DNA of 25,385 nt from positions 1 to 25,385 of the forward strand of contig CBIHON010000057.1 in NCBI GenBank assembly GCA_966211965.1. The letters run 5' to 3'. Source of the stretch: CBIHON01 sp966211965 (GTDB lineage Bacteria > Pseudomonadota > Gammaproteobacteria > Burkholderiales > Burkholderiaceae_D). Positions 15,043 through 22,499 of this stretch are shown piece after piece; within the stretch, counting starts at the first letter, position 1, and each line of letters opens with the position of its first letter. The translations under genes and the position numbers were made by a program. The notes beneath the pieces were generated by a model, which was given only the letters and a program-made list of their open reading frames with translations, was not told the origin of the DNA and searched no databases.

Positions 15043-15765
15043 ATGAGCACCATGTCATCCCAGTCCAAAATGAATTCACCCCGTTATTTCGCCTTGATTC
15101 CTGCTGCAGGCGTCGGTTCCCGCATGGGGTCCGATTGCCCCAAGCAATATGCCCAGATCGCCGGCAAGCCCATGCTTTCGCACGTGCTGGAAACCTTCGC
15201 CGCGTCCTCGAGGATCAACCATACTTTCGTGGTGGTCGGTGCCGGTGATACGTATATCAAGACCGTGCTGGCGGATGCGCCGCAGGTTGCCGAGCGCGTC
15301 ACCGTCGTGTACAACGGCGGCCCGATGCGGCGCACTTCGGTATTCAACGGCTTGCGAGCGATCCGCGAGCAGGCCCGTGACGACGACTGGGTTCTGGTGC
15401 ACGATGCCGCCCGCCCCGGCCTGACCACAGGCTTGATTGACAAATTGATCGATGCAGTACAAGACGACGCGGTTGGCGGCTTGCTGGCGCTGCCGGTGGT
15501 CGATACGCTCAAGCGCAGCATCGATCGCCGCGTGCAAGGCACGGTCCCGCGCGAAGGTTTGTGGGCCGCGCAGACGCCGCAGATGTTCCGTTATGGTTTG
15601 CTGGTCAGAGCGCTCGAGCAGCTCAGCAATGTGACCGATGAAGCAAGCGCGATCGAGGCGCTGGGCCTGCACCCGAAGCTGGTCGAAGGCAGTCCGCGCA
15701 ATTTCAAGGTCACCATGCCGGATGACGTCGCGCTGGCGGAACTGTATTTGAAAGCGTCGGCATGA
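15043..15765 (+). CDS. ispD: 2-C-methyl-D-erythritol 4-phosphate cytidylyltransferase
   Basis: Third enzyme of the MEP isoprenoid pathway: joins MEP and CTP to give CDP-ME. The 240-residue protein has the nucleotide-binding loop LIPAAGVGSRMG followed by PKQYAQIAGKPML (residues about 18-46, with R27 and K34), the LVHDAARPG motif (D121), VPREGLWAAQTPQMFRY and TDEASAIEALG, all IspD hallmarks. Three in-frame ATGs (15043, 15052, 15070) precede the conserved core. I keep the first, but the third, immediately before SPRYFALIPAAG, would also give a full-length enzyme. Its stop overlaps the ispF start by four bases (ATGA), so the two are translationally coupled. Confidence 0.97.
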   Translation: MSTMSSQSKMNSPRYFALIPAAGVGSRMGSDCPKQYAQIAGKPMLSHVLETFAASSRINHTFVVVGAGDTYIKTVLADAPQVAERVTVVYNGGPMRRTSVFNGLRAIREQARDDDWVLVHDAARPGLTTGLIDKLIDAVQDDAVGGLLALPVVDTLKRSIDRRVQGTVPREGLWAAQTPQMFRYGLLVRALEQLSNVTDEASAIEALGLHPKLVEGSPRNFKVTMPDDVALAELYLKASA

Positions 15766-16250
15766 ACATTCCGGATTTCCGCATCGGCCAAGGTTACGAT
15801 TGCCACGCGTTGGTGCCGGGCCGCAATCTCATCATTGGCGGCGTGACGATTCCGCATGCCTGCGGCTTGCTCGGGCATTCCGATGCCGACGTGCTGCTGC
15901 ACGCGATTACCGATGCCCTCATCGGCGCCGCCGGAATGGGGGATATCGGGCGGCATTTTCCGGACACCTCCGCGGAATTTGCCGGTGCCGATTCGCGCAT
16001 GCTGTTGCGCGAGGTTGTTCGGCTGATCTCCGATGCAGGCTACCTGATCGGCAACATCGACGCGACGATCATTGCGCAAGCGCCGAAGATGGCGCCGCAT
16101 GTTGCTCGGATGGTCAGCAATATTGCATTGGACCTCGGGGTTGAAACCGGGCGTGTCAATATCAAGGCCAAGACCAATGAAAAGCTGGGATATCTTGGGC
16201 GCGAGGAAGGGATTGCTGCCGAGGCGGTGGCGTTGATTTACAAATTGTAG
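15762..16250 (+). CDS. ispF: 2-C-methyl-D-erythritol 2,4-cyclodiphosphate synthase
   Basis: Fifth MEP-pathway enzyme, a homotrimer with a zinc site, converting CDP-ME 2-phosphate to MEcPP. The 162-residue length is typical. Metal ligands D13 and H15 are in GYDCHAL and H47 in DVLLHAITDAL; GHSDAD, DIGRHFPDT and KAKTNEKLGYLGREEGIAAEAV complete the signature. The residue between D13 and H15 is C14, where valine is the common residue. It starts inside the ispD stop (4-base overlap), so ispDF forms a two-gene operon. Confidence 0.97.
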   Translation: MNIPDFRIGQGYDCHALVPGRNLIIGGVTIPHACGLLGHSDADVLLHAITDALIGAAGMGDIGRHFPDTSAEFAGADSRMLLREVVRLISDAGYLIGNIDATIIAQAPKMAPHVARMVSNIALDLGVETGRVNIKAKTNEKLGYLGREEGIAAEAVALIYKL

Positions 16251-16295
16251 TTTTGTCTTTGCTTGAGCCGGGCAATTCATTAGTCCGGCAGCTTG

Positions 16296-16335
16296 AATGC
16301 CTGTTGTCCCGGCGAAGGCCGGGGCGCCATCGTCC
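16296..16335. repeat. REP-like palindromic element
   Basis: CCCGGC (16308-16313), loop GAAG, GCCGGG (16318-16323) forms a compact GC hairpin within the context TTGTCCCGGCGAAGGCCGG. This is the look of the dispersed intergenic palindromes found in many proteobacteria, whose translation gives VPAKAG-like peptides. Only one copy is in the window, so repetition is inferred. It lies just after ispF. Confidence 0.6.
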
Positions 16336-16377
16336 TACCGGCACATGTGGCAAATTGTCCCTCGTACCCGAATGCAA

Positions 16378-17277
16378 ATGAAATTCCCTCTCCCCATGCG
16401 CGACGGTGTGGCGCCGAGCTACCTCTGGCTGCCCGAAGGTCCATGGTGCAACATGCTGGCGTTTTTGACGGAACGCTTTCCTGCCGTCAAAGCGGAGACC
16501 TGGATTTCACGCATGGACCGAGGGGAGGTCGTCGACGGTAAAGGCGAGCGCTTGAATCCCGATAGTCCTTATCGCCGAGGCGAGCGCATTTTCTATTACC
16601 GCGAGCTGGAAGCGGAGAGGCCGATTCCTTTCGACGAACACATCCTTTACCGTGACGAGCACATCCTGGTGGCAGACAAGCCGCACTTCCTGCCGGTGAT
16701 TCCTTCCGGAAGATTTCTGCATGAAACCTTGCTGGTCCGCCTGAAAAAGAAAACCGACCTTGAAGACCTGACGCCGATTCATCGAATTGACAGGGAAACC
16801 GCTGGCATCGTGATCTTTTCCCTGAACCCCGCAAGCCGCGGCGCCTATCAATCGCTGTTTCAGAGGCGCGCGGTAAAAAAAGTGTACGAAGCATTGGCCG
16901 GCACTTTACCCGACATGCGTTTTCCACTGACGCATCGCAGCCGCATGGTCGAAGGCGTGCCGTTTTTCCGCATGCAGGAGGTGCCGGGTGAGCCGAACTC
17001 CGAAACCTGTATCGAAGTCATGGAGCGGCGCGGCGACATCACGCTGTATCGCCTGCATCCGACGACGGGACGGCAGCACCAGTTGCGCGTGCACCTTGCC
17101 GCCTTGGGAATTCCGATCCTCAACGATGCGTTTTATCCGGATGCGCTGCCTTGCAAAGGCGATGATGTGTCTCGTCCCTTGCAGTTGCTGGCGCGTTCGG
17201 TATCCTTTACCGATCCGCTCAGCGGAGAAGCGCGGCATTTCGTCAGCAACAGAGAACTTTTGAGGGAAACGCAATGA
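16378..17277 (+). CDS. RluA-family RNA pseudouridine synthase
   Basis: With this start the protein has 299 residues: an S4-like N-terminal region (about 25-75, LTERFPAVKAETWISRMDRGEVV) and a PseudoU_synth_2 domain. The catalytic aspartate is in PIHRIDRETAGIVIFS (D138), followed by KKVYEALAG and LHPTTGRQHQLRVHLAALGIPILND, the typical RluA-family motif II/III. The open frame extends back to 16297, but those residues (PVVPAKAGAPS...) are the translation of the REP-like element and should not be coding. ATGs at 16372, 16378 and 16396 are the real candidates; none has a strong ribosome site. The substrate (rRNA or tRNA position) cannot be named from sequence. It overlaps the next gene by four bases. 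Confidence 0.9.
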   Translation: MKFPLPMRDGVAPSYLWLPEGPWCNMLAFLTERFPAVKAETWISRMDRGEVVDGKGERLNPDSPYRRGERIFYYRELEAERPIPFDEHILYRDEHILVADKPHFLPVIPSGRFLHETLLVRLKKKTDLEDLTPIHRIDRETAGIVIFSLNPASRGAYQSLFQRRAVKKVYEALAGTLPDMRFPLTHRSRMVEGVPFFRMQEVPGEPNSETCIEVMERRGDITLYRLHPTTGRQHQLRVHLAALGIPILNDAFYPDALPCKGDDVSRPLQLLARSVSFTDPLSGEARHFVSNRELLRETQ

Positions 17278-17534
17278 GATCGACCAAGGCAAGCGCGGCG
17301 CTTGAGAGGCTCAAGAGCCGCAGCGGCAATGCGCACTATTCAATGGTGCGTACCGCGGATGGCATGTTCTATCTGGTATCGAGCGAAGGCGGCGGCACGC
17401 CGGTCAAGCTGAGCGATGCGCTGGAGATGGAGGCGTTCGTGGCATTCGTCAACGTTTATGGGCCGCAGAAGCCCAAGCGCGTCAGCAAGCTGGATGCCGC
17501 ATTCGAAAGCCAGCTTGCCAAGAAGGCACGATGA
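17274..17534 (+). CDS. Small conserved-looking protein of unknown function
   Basis: An 86-residue, basic-ended protein starting inside the stop of the pseudouridine synthase gene (ATGA), so it is coupled to it and likely real. It has no cysteine, signal peptide or membrane segment. The middle (HYSMVRTADGMFYLVSSEGGGTP then VKLSDALEMEAFVAFVNVYG) looks like a small beta-rich unit followed by a helix; the tail is lysine/arginine-rich. I recognise no family. It converges with serA, with only 22 bases between the two stop codons. Confidence 0.7.
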   Translation: MRSTKASAALERLKSRSGNAHYSMVRTADGMFYLVSSEGGGTPVKLSDALEMEAFVAFVNVYGPQKPKRVSKLDAAFESQLAKKAR

Positions 17535-17556
17535 TGGAATTCTTTCCGGCATGCGT

Positions 17557-18759
17557 TTATTCAAGCAAATCGCAGCGTATCGTCGCCGGCGCATTCCGCA
17601 ATAGCGCCATCAAGTCCGCACCGATGGGTGCATCGACGTCCGTTACCGCATAGCCGAGTTCGCCTCGCGTCTGTAATTGCTGCGCGACGATGTTCAAGCC
17701 GTGGTGGGCGAATACCGCGTTCATGCGTGCGATTACGCCCGGCTCGTTGTGGTGGATGTGCAGGATGCGGCTGCGGACTTCCTTGTGCAGGTGGGGGATT
17801 TCCGGAAAATTCACCGCCGTGCGGGTGGTTCCGGTCCTCAGGAAGCGCGCCAGCTTGTCCGCCACTTCGCGTCCGATATTCTCTTGCGCTTCCTCGGTGC
17901 TGCCGCCGATGTGCGGCGTCAGGAGCACGTTGTCCAGGCCGCGCAAGGGGGAAACAAATTCCTCGTCCTGCCGGCTCGGCTCAACCGGAAACACGTCCAG
18001 CGCCGCACCCGCCAGTTTATTCTCACGCAGTGCGATGTTGAGCGCATCGATGTCCACCACGCTGCCGCGCGAGGCATTGATCAGTACGGCAGAACGCTTC
18101 ATTTTTGCGAAGCGTTCACGGTCGATCAGATTTTCCGTGGACGAACCGCCTGGCACATGCAGAGTCACGGCATCGGCTTGCGTCAATAGCTCGTCCAATG
18201 TTGTCATTGCCACCGCGTTGCCGAGAGGGAGTTTGCTTTCGGTATCGAAATAGCAGACCCGCATGCCGACGCTTTCGGCAAGGATGCCGACCTGGGCGCC
18301 GATATTGCCGTAGCCGATGATGCCCAGCGTCTTGTTGCGCACTTCATATGCGCCTTGCGCACTTTTATCCCATGCGCCGCGATGCGCCTTGGCATTTTTT
18401 TCCGGGATGCGGCGCAGCAACAGGATGGCCTGGGCGATCACCAGCTCCGCAACTGAGCGGGTGTTGGAAAACGGCGCATTGAATACCGGAATGCCGCGTG
18501 CTGCAGCCGCTCGCAGATCGACTTGATTGGTGCCGATGCAGAAGCAACCTATCGTGCGCAAGGCCGGTAGCGCGCTCAGGATTTTTTCGCTGATCAGAGT
18601 GCGCGAGCGGATGCCGAGTGCGGATGCGCCGGACAGCGCCTCGATCAATTCGGCGTCGCCCAAGGCGGCGCGGATTTCCTTGACCTCTTCAAAGCCTTGC
18701 GAGACCAGCAGCGCCTTTGCTTTGGGGTGAATATTTTCCAGCAAAACGATTTTTGACAT
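17557..18759 (-). CDS. serA: D-3-phosphoglycerate dehydrogenase
   Basis: First committed enzyme of serine synthesis, NAD-dependent, with a C-terminal ACT domain for serine feedback. The 400 residues closely follow the E. coli-type SerA: GCFCIGTNQVDL, GIPVFNAPFSNTRSVAELV, the Rossmann LGIIGYGNIGAQVG, INASRGSVVDIDAL, the catalytic-histidine region LLTPHIGGSTEEAQENIG, then the ACT domain (HIHHNEPGVIARMNAVFAHH...). The ATG at 18759 is chosen because GGAG lies five bases upstream; the longer frame to 18789 begins with TTG inside a hairpin and adds only MRKAKFFGAN. It is the next minus-strand gene after the SUF operon, 39 bases beyond the Rieske gene, so read-through is possible. serB for the last step lies at 10.5 kb. 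Confidence 0.97.
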   Translation of the reverse strand: MSKIVLLENIHPKAKALLVSQGFEEVKEIRAALGDAELIEALSGASALGIRSRTLISEKILSALPALRTIGCFCIGTNQVDLRAAAARGIPVFNAPFSNTRSVAELVIAQAILLLRRIPEKNAKAHRGAWDKSAQGAYEVRNKTLGIIGYGNIGAQVGILAESVGMRVCYFDTESKLPLGNAVAMTTLDELLTQADAVTLHVPGGSSTENLIDRERFAKMKRSAVLINASRGSVVDIDALNIALRENKLAGAALDVFPVEPSRQDEEFVSPLRGLDNVLLTPHIGGSTEEAQENIGREVADKLARFLRTGTTRTAVNFPEIPHLHKEVRSRILHIHHNEPGVIARMNAVFAHHGLNIVAQQLQTRGELGYAVTDVDAPIGADLMALLRNAPATIRCDLLE

Positions 18760-18768
18760 GTTTGCTCC

Positions 18769-18797
18769 AAAAAATTTTGCTTTCCGCAAAATTTTTT
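18769..18797 (-). other. 12-bp perfect hairpin between the Rieske gene and serA
   Basis: On the plus strand AAAAAATTTTGC (18769-18780), loop TTTCC, GCAAAATTTTTT (18786-18797) is a perfect 12-bp inverted repeat. In the minus-strand transcript the 3' arm ends in six U and runs straight into the GGAG ribosome site of serA. It could be an A/U-rich terminator for the SUF operon or a leader structure affecting serA translation. The stem has only two G-C pairs, so strength is doubtful. Confidence 0.6.
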
Positions 18798-18798
18798 A

Positions 18799-19119
18799 TC
18801 AATCCCATCGCGCATCGCGCACCTGCACCATGCCGTTCTCGATCCGCACCGGAAATGTCGTCACATCTTCATATGCGGGCGGGGCCATGACCTTGCCGGT
18901 TTTAATTGAAAAGCGTGCGCCGTGGCGCGGACAGACGATTTCTTCGCCGTCCCATTGGCCACCGGTAAGAATGCCGCCGTCGTGCGTGCAGATGTCTTCA
19001 ATCGCATGATAGGCACCGTCCAGATTGAAGACGGCAAGCATGGTGCCGTCGATGTCGATCGAGCGCCAGCTTCCGGGACCGAACTCGGCTTGCGGTGCGA
19101 CGTCGATCCAGTCCGACAT
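18799..19119 (-). CDS. Rieske [2Fe-2S] ferredoxin-type protein of the SUF operon
   Basis: A 106-residue soluble protein made of a single Rieske domain. The cluster ligands are C44-x-H46 in ICTHDGG and C63-x2-H66 in CPRHGARF. It resembles small non-heme Rieske ferredoxins rather than cytochrome bc1 subunits (no membrane anchor). The start overlaps the stop of the DUF59 gene by one base (TAATG), so it is translated with the SUF genes and is the operon's last member before serA. The longer open frame to 19173 would run into the upstream gene and is not used. An electron-transfer role in cluster assembly is inferred from position only. Confidence 0.9.
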   Translation of the reverse strand: MSDWIDVAPQAEFGPGSWRSIDIDGTMLAVFNLDGAYHAIEDICTHDGGILTGGQWDGEEIVCPRHGARFSIKTGKVMAPPAYEDVTTFPVRIENGMVQVRDARWD

Positions 19120-19454
19120 TACAGCAGGCCCAGTTCCAGCTTGGCTTCGGCCGACAGCAAATCGGCGCTCCACGGCGGGTCCCAGACCAGGTCGACGTGC
19201 ACTTCGCTCACACCCGGCACTTCGCCGAGTCGGGACTCCACGACGCCGGGAAATGTGGCGGCTACTGGACAGGCGGGCGCGGTCAGCGTCATGTCGATAT
19301 CGACCTTGCCATCCGGGGCGACTTCCATCTCGTAGATCAATCCAAGGTCGTAAATGTTGACCGGGATCTCGGGGTCATAGATCGTGCGCAAGGCTGCGAT
19401 CAGGTGTTCTCTCAACTGGCCGGTCGATAACGCAGGGGCTTCAGATACGCTCAT
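19119..19454 (-). CDS. sufT: SufT-like DUF59 (MIP18 family) Fe-S assembly protein
   Basis: A 111-residue MIP18/DUF59 protein with the hallmark YDPEIPVNIYDLGLIYEM (about 26-43), TLTAPACPVA carrying the conserved C62, then VDLVWDPPW near the end. Family members help deliver or mature Fe-S clusters. The ATG at 19454 has GGAG seven bases upstream. A second ATG at 19466 overlaps the SufU stop by one base and would add MESN; I prefer 19454. The open frame upstream of it lies within sufU and is a shadow. Genes of this type commonly follow sufU in SUF operons. Confidence 0.9.
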   Translation of the reverse strand: MSVSEAPALSTGQLREHLIAALRTIYDPEIPVNIYDLGLIYEMEVAPDGKVDIDMTLTAPACPVAATFPGVVESRLGEVPGVSEVHVDLVWDPPWSADLLSAEAKLELGLL

Positions 19455-19465
19455 GTTTGACTCCA

Positions 19466-19912
19466 TTACTCGGTCGATACCGGTACCTTGCGATCCTGCA
19501 GCGCGGCTTGCAGAGCGTGCCAGACCAGCGTCGCGCATTTCACCCGGGCCGGGAATTCGCGCACGCCGGCCAGCACTTCGAGCTTGCCGAGGCCAGCGGG
19601 CGAAGCAGCTTCCGCACCCGTGACCATCCGATGGAAATCCTCGAACAAATGCTCGACCTGCGCGACCGGTTTGCCCTTCAATGCCTCGGTCATCAACGAT
19701 GCGGAGGCGGTTGAAATCGCACAGCCGCTTCCTTCGAAACTCAAGTCTTCGATGATGCCGTCTTCGACGCGCAGATAGACCGTGACCTTGTCGCCGCAAA
19801 GCGGGTTATAGCCCTCGGCCTGGTGATTGGCGCCGGCAAGTGGATGAAAATTGCGCGGCTTGCGGTAGTGATCGAAGATCACTTCCTGGTACAGATCCCG
19901 CAGTTCGCTCAT
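19466..19912 (-). CDS. sufU: SufU-type Fe-S assembly protein
   Basis: The 148-residue IscU/SufU-fold protein has ligands C39 and D41 in NPLCGDKV, C64 in EGSGCAIS and C126 in RVKCATLVW, the SufU pattern, plus the insertion between the second and third cysteine (VEHLFEDFHRMVTG) that distinguishes SufU from IscU. In studied systems SufU takes sulfur from SufS as a zinc-dependent sulfurtransferase. The ATG at 19912 overlaps the sufS stop by four bases and has AAGGAG upstream. No sufE is present in the operon, consistent with SufU being the SufS partner. Confidence 0.95.
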   Translation of the reverse strand: MSELRDLYQEVIFDHYRKPRNFHPLAGANHQAEGYNPLCGDKVTVYLRVEDGIIEDLSFEGSGCAISTASASLMTEALKGKPVAQVEHLFEDFHRMVTGAEAASPAGLGKLEVLAGVREFPARVKCATLVWHALQAALQDRKVPVSTE

Positions 19913-21171
19913 CGTCGAAACATCTCCTTGACCTTGTGCAGGCCCGCAGCCAGCGCGTCGACTTCCTGCCGCGTGTTGTACAGACCGAACGAGGCGCGCG
20001 CGGTGCCGTCGATGCCGAAGCGCTGCATCACCGGCATCGCGCAATGGTGGCCGGCGCGGATCGCGATCCCTTCATGGTCGAGTATCGTGCCGATGTCGTG
20101 CGGATGCACGCCATCCATGGTGAACGACAGGATGCTTGCTTTGTTCCGCGCATTGCCGACGATGCGCAAGCCCGGTATGCCGGTCACCAGCCTGCTCGCA
20201 TGATCGAGCAAGTCGCGCTCGTGCGCGGCGATCGCGTCGATACCGATGCCGGATACATAATCGATTGCCGCGCCCAGTCCGATTACCCCGGCGATATTCG
20301 GCGTTCCGGCTTCGAATTTATAGGGTAGCACGTTGTATTCCGTCTTCTCGAAGCTGACCGAGCGGATCATGTCGCCGCCACCCTGATACGGCGGCATCGC
20401 GTCGAGTAGCGCCGCCTTGCCGTACAGTGCGCCGACCCCGGTCGGCCCGTAAATCTTGTGGCCGGAAAACACATAAAAATCGCAGTCGAGCGCGCGCACG
20501 TCGACCTGCAAATGCGACAGCGCTTGCGCACCATCGAGCAGCACCGGCACGCCGTGGGCACGCGCCATCTGGACGATGCGTTCAACCGGCGTGATGCTGC
20601 CCAGTGCATTCGACAGATGCGTGAGCGCGACCAGCCTGGTGCGGCGGTTCAGCAAAGCGGCATAAGCGTCGAATGCGAATTCGCCCGCGTCGTCGATCGG
20701 CACCACTTTCAGCGTTGCGCCGGTTTGCCCGCACACCATTTGCCACGGCACGATATTCGAATGATGTTCCATCGCACTAATGACGATTTCATCGCCCGGC
20801 TTCAAGCGCGGCCGTGCATAACTCTGCGCGACCAGGTTGATCGCTTCGGTGGCGCCGCGCACGAACACGACTTCCTTGGCGTCGGCGGCATTGATGAAGC
20901 GCTGTATCTTGCCGCGCACTGCCTCATAAGCGTCGGTGGCGCGCTGGCTCAGCGTGTGGACGCCGCGATGGATGTTGGCGTTGTCGTGCATGTAGTATGT
21001 ACGCTCGGCCTCGATTACGGACTGGGGTTTCTGTGTCGTGGCGGCATTGTCGAGATAGACCAGCGGCCGGCCGCGCACGCGTTCTTGCAGGATGGGGAAA
21101 TCCTTGCGCCAGGTCGTCGCGCCGGAATCTGCTGCTGTTCGAGGCAGCAATACATCGCTATCGATTTTCAT
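19909..21171 (-). CDS. sufS: SufS cysteine desulfurase
   Basis: A 420-residue group II PLP cysteine desulfurase supplying persulfide sulfur. PLP lysine K239 is in VFSGHKIYGPTG; the catalytic cysteine C378 is in IRAGHHCAMPVM; EHHSNIVPWQ and LVYLDNAATTQKPQ are typical of SufS. The ATG at 21171 has GGGAG five bases upstream and overlaps the sufD stop by four bases. The open frame continues about 70 codons further upstream into sufD, but that part has no resemblance to the family. It is coupled with sufU downstream. Confidence 0.97.
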   Translation of the reverse strand: MKIDSDVLLPRTAADSGATTWRKDFPILQERVRGRPLVYLDNAATTQKPQSVIEAERTYYMHDNANIHRGVHTLSQRATDAYEAVRGKIQRFINAADAKEVVFVRGATEAINLVAQSYARPRLKPGDEIVISAMEHHSNIVPWQMVCGQTGATLKVVPIDDAGEFAFDAYAALLNRRTRLVALTHLSNALGSITPVERIVQMARAHGVPVLLDGAQALSHLQVDVRALDCDFYVFSGHKIYGPTGVGALYGKAALLDAMPPYQGGGDMIRSVSFEKTEYNVLPYKFEAGTPNIAGVIGLGAAIDYVSGIGIDAIAAHERDLLDHASRLVTGIPGLRIVGNARNKASILSFTMDGVHPHDIGTILDHEGIAIRAGHHCAMPVMQRFGIDGTARASFGLYNTRQEVDALAAGLHKVKEMFRR

Positions 21172-22499
21172 GTCCACTCCCTGATGCGCTCGCCTTGCGC
21201 CAGACGCTTGAACAGGATTTTTTCCAGCCGGGCGCGCAACGGCGCCACGCGAATTCGCTCGATGACATCGTGCGCGAATGCATGCACCAACAGGGCGCGC
21301 GCCATGGCTTCTTCGATGCCGCGCGAACGCAAATAGAAAACCTGCGCGTCGTCGATCTGGCCCACCGTCGCGCCGTGGGTGCATTGCACGTCGTCGGCAT
21401 GGATTTCCAGTTGCGGCTTGCTGTCGATCTCTGCGTCGCGCGACAGCAGCAGGTTGTGATTCGCTTGATGGGTATTGGTTTTTTGCGCGCCGGGATGGAC
21501 CACGACCTTGCCATTGAACACCGCACGCGACATGCCGTCGAGCACGCCGCGATAATGTTCGCGGCTGGTTCCGTTCGGCTGCAGGTGATCGATGCGAGTG
21601 TGATGGTCGACGTGCTGTCTGCCGTCTGCCAGGTAGAGCCCGTTGAGCGTCGCTTCGCAGCCGCCTGCATCGAATGCAGTCGTGATGTCGTTGCGCGCGA
21701 GCAGCCCGCCGAGCGCAATCGAATGCGAATGCAGCCGGCTGCCGGGGCCCTGTAGCGCGTGGATGCCGGCAATGTGATAGGCCCGGCTTGCTTCCTGCTG
21801 CAGCTTGTAGTGTTCGATTGTCGCGTTGCCGGCAGCGAAAATCTGGGTCACCGCATTGCTGAAGTATTGCGTGCCTTCGGCGCCGACGTAATGTTCGATC
21901 ACGGTCGCCTGTGATCCTTCTTCCGCCACGATCAGGTTGCGCGGCGACAGCGCTGCGCCGGCATGGGTCGAGACGAAGAGCAGGTGTACCGGCTCTTCGA
22001 TCGCGCTGCCCCGAGGCAGGTGCAAGTACACACCGTCCGTCATGAATGCCGTGTTGAGCGCACCGAAGACGGTTTGACTGCTGCTGTCGGCGAGATAGGC
22101 TTGCAGCGCATCCGGATTTTTTTTCAGCATGGCAGCCAGGCTGCCGAGTTCGGCGCCGGCCGGCAATCCGCGCACAGCCGACAGCGCGGGTGCATAGCGG
22201 CCGTCCTGGAATACAAGCAAATGGCCGCTGCCATATTCAAGTGCGCAGGCGGCCAGCAAGGGGACCACCGCGCTGTTTTCGCCGGCCTTCTCCGGTTGCA
22301 CCGTGAAGGCGTGCTTTTCGAAGCCGGCGAGGCTGGTATATTTCCACTCTTCCTCGCGCATGGTCGGCACCCCGCTCGCAGCGAACCGCTCCAATCCGTC
22401 GCGCCGGATGCGGTCCAGCCACGGCAGGCCGGCGCCGGGCAAACGGCCTGCGATCCGCACGAAATCGGCAAGGCTGCGTTCCACGACCGGGCTGCTCAT
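21168..22499 (-). CDS. sufD: SufD, Fe-S scaffold complex subunit
   Basis: A 443-residue subunit of the SufBCD complex. It has the N-terminal helix region with REEEWKYTSL and the right-handed beta-helix typical of SufB/SufD, ending in QCTHGATVGQIDDAQVFYLRSRGI and EEAMARALLVHAFAHDVIERI. The SufB-type cysteine-rich pattern is absent, which supports SufD. The ATG at 22499 overlaps the sufC stop by four bases. Confidence 0.96.
   Translation of the reverse strand: MSSPVVERSLADFVRIAGRLPGAGLPWLDRIRRDGLERFAASGVPTMREEEWKYTSLAGFEKHAFTVQPEKAGENSAVVPLLAACALEYGSGHLLVFQDGRYAPALSAVRGLPAGAELGSLAAMLKKNPDALQAYLADSSSQTVFGALNTAFMTDGVYLHLPRGSAIEEPVHLLFVSTHAGAALSPRNLIVAEEGSQATVIEHYVGAEGTQYFSNAVTQIFAAGNATIEHYKLQQEASRAYHIAGIHALQGPGSRLHSHSIALGGLLARNDITTAFDAGGCEATLNGLYLADGRQHVDHHTRIDHLQPNGTSREHYRGVLDGMSRAVFNGKVVVHPGAQKTNTHQANHNLLLSRDAEIDSKPQLEIHADDVQCTHGATVGQIDDAQVFYLRSRGIEEAMARALLVHAFAHDVIERIRVAPLRARLEKILFKRLAQGERIREWT

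Noticed and set aside
19119..19799. 226-residue form of the DUF59 protein
   Set aside because: The first 110 or so residues are out-of-frame sufU sequence; a start with a good ribosome site exists at 19454.
19909..21384. 491-residue form of SufS
   Set aside because: The extra N-terminus lies in sufD in another frame; the ATG at 21171 has GGGAG and gives the normal family length.
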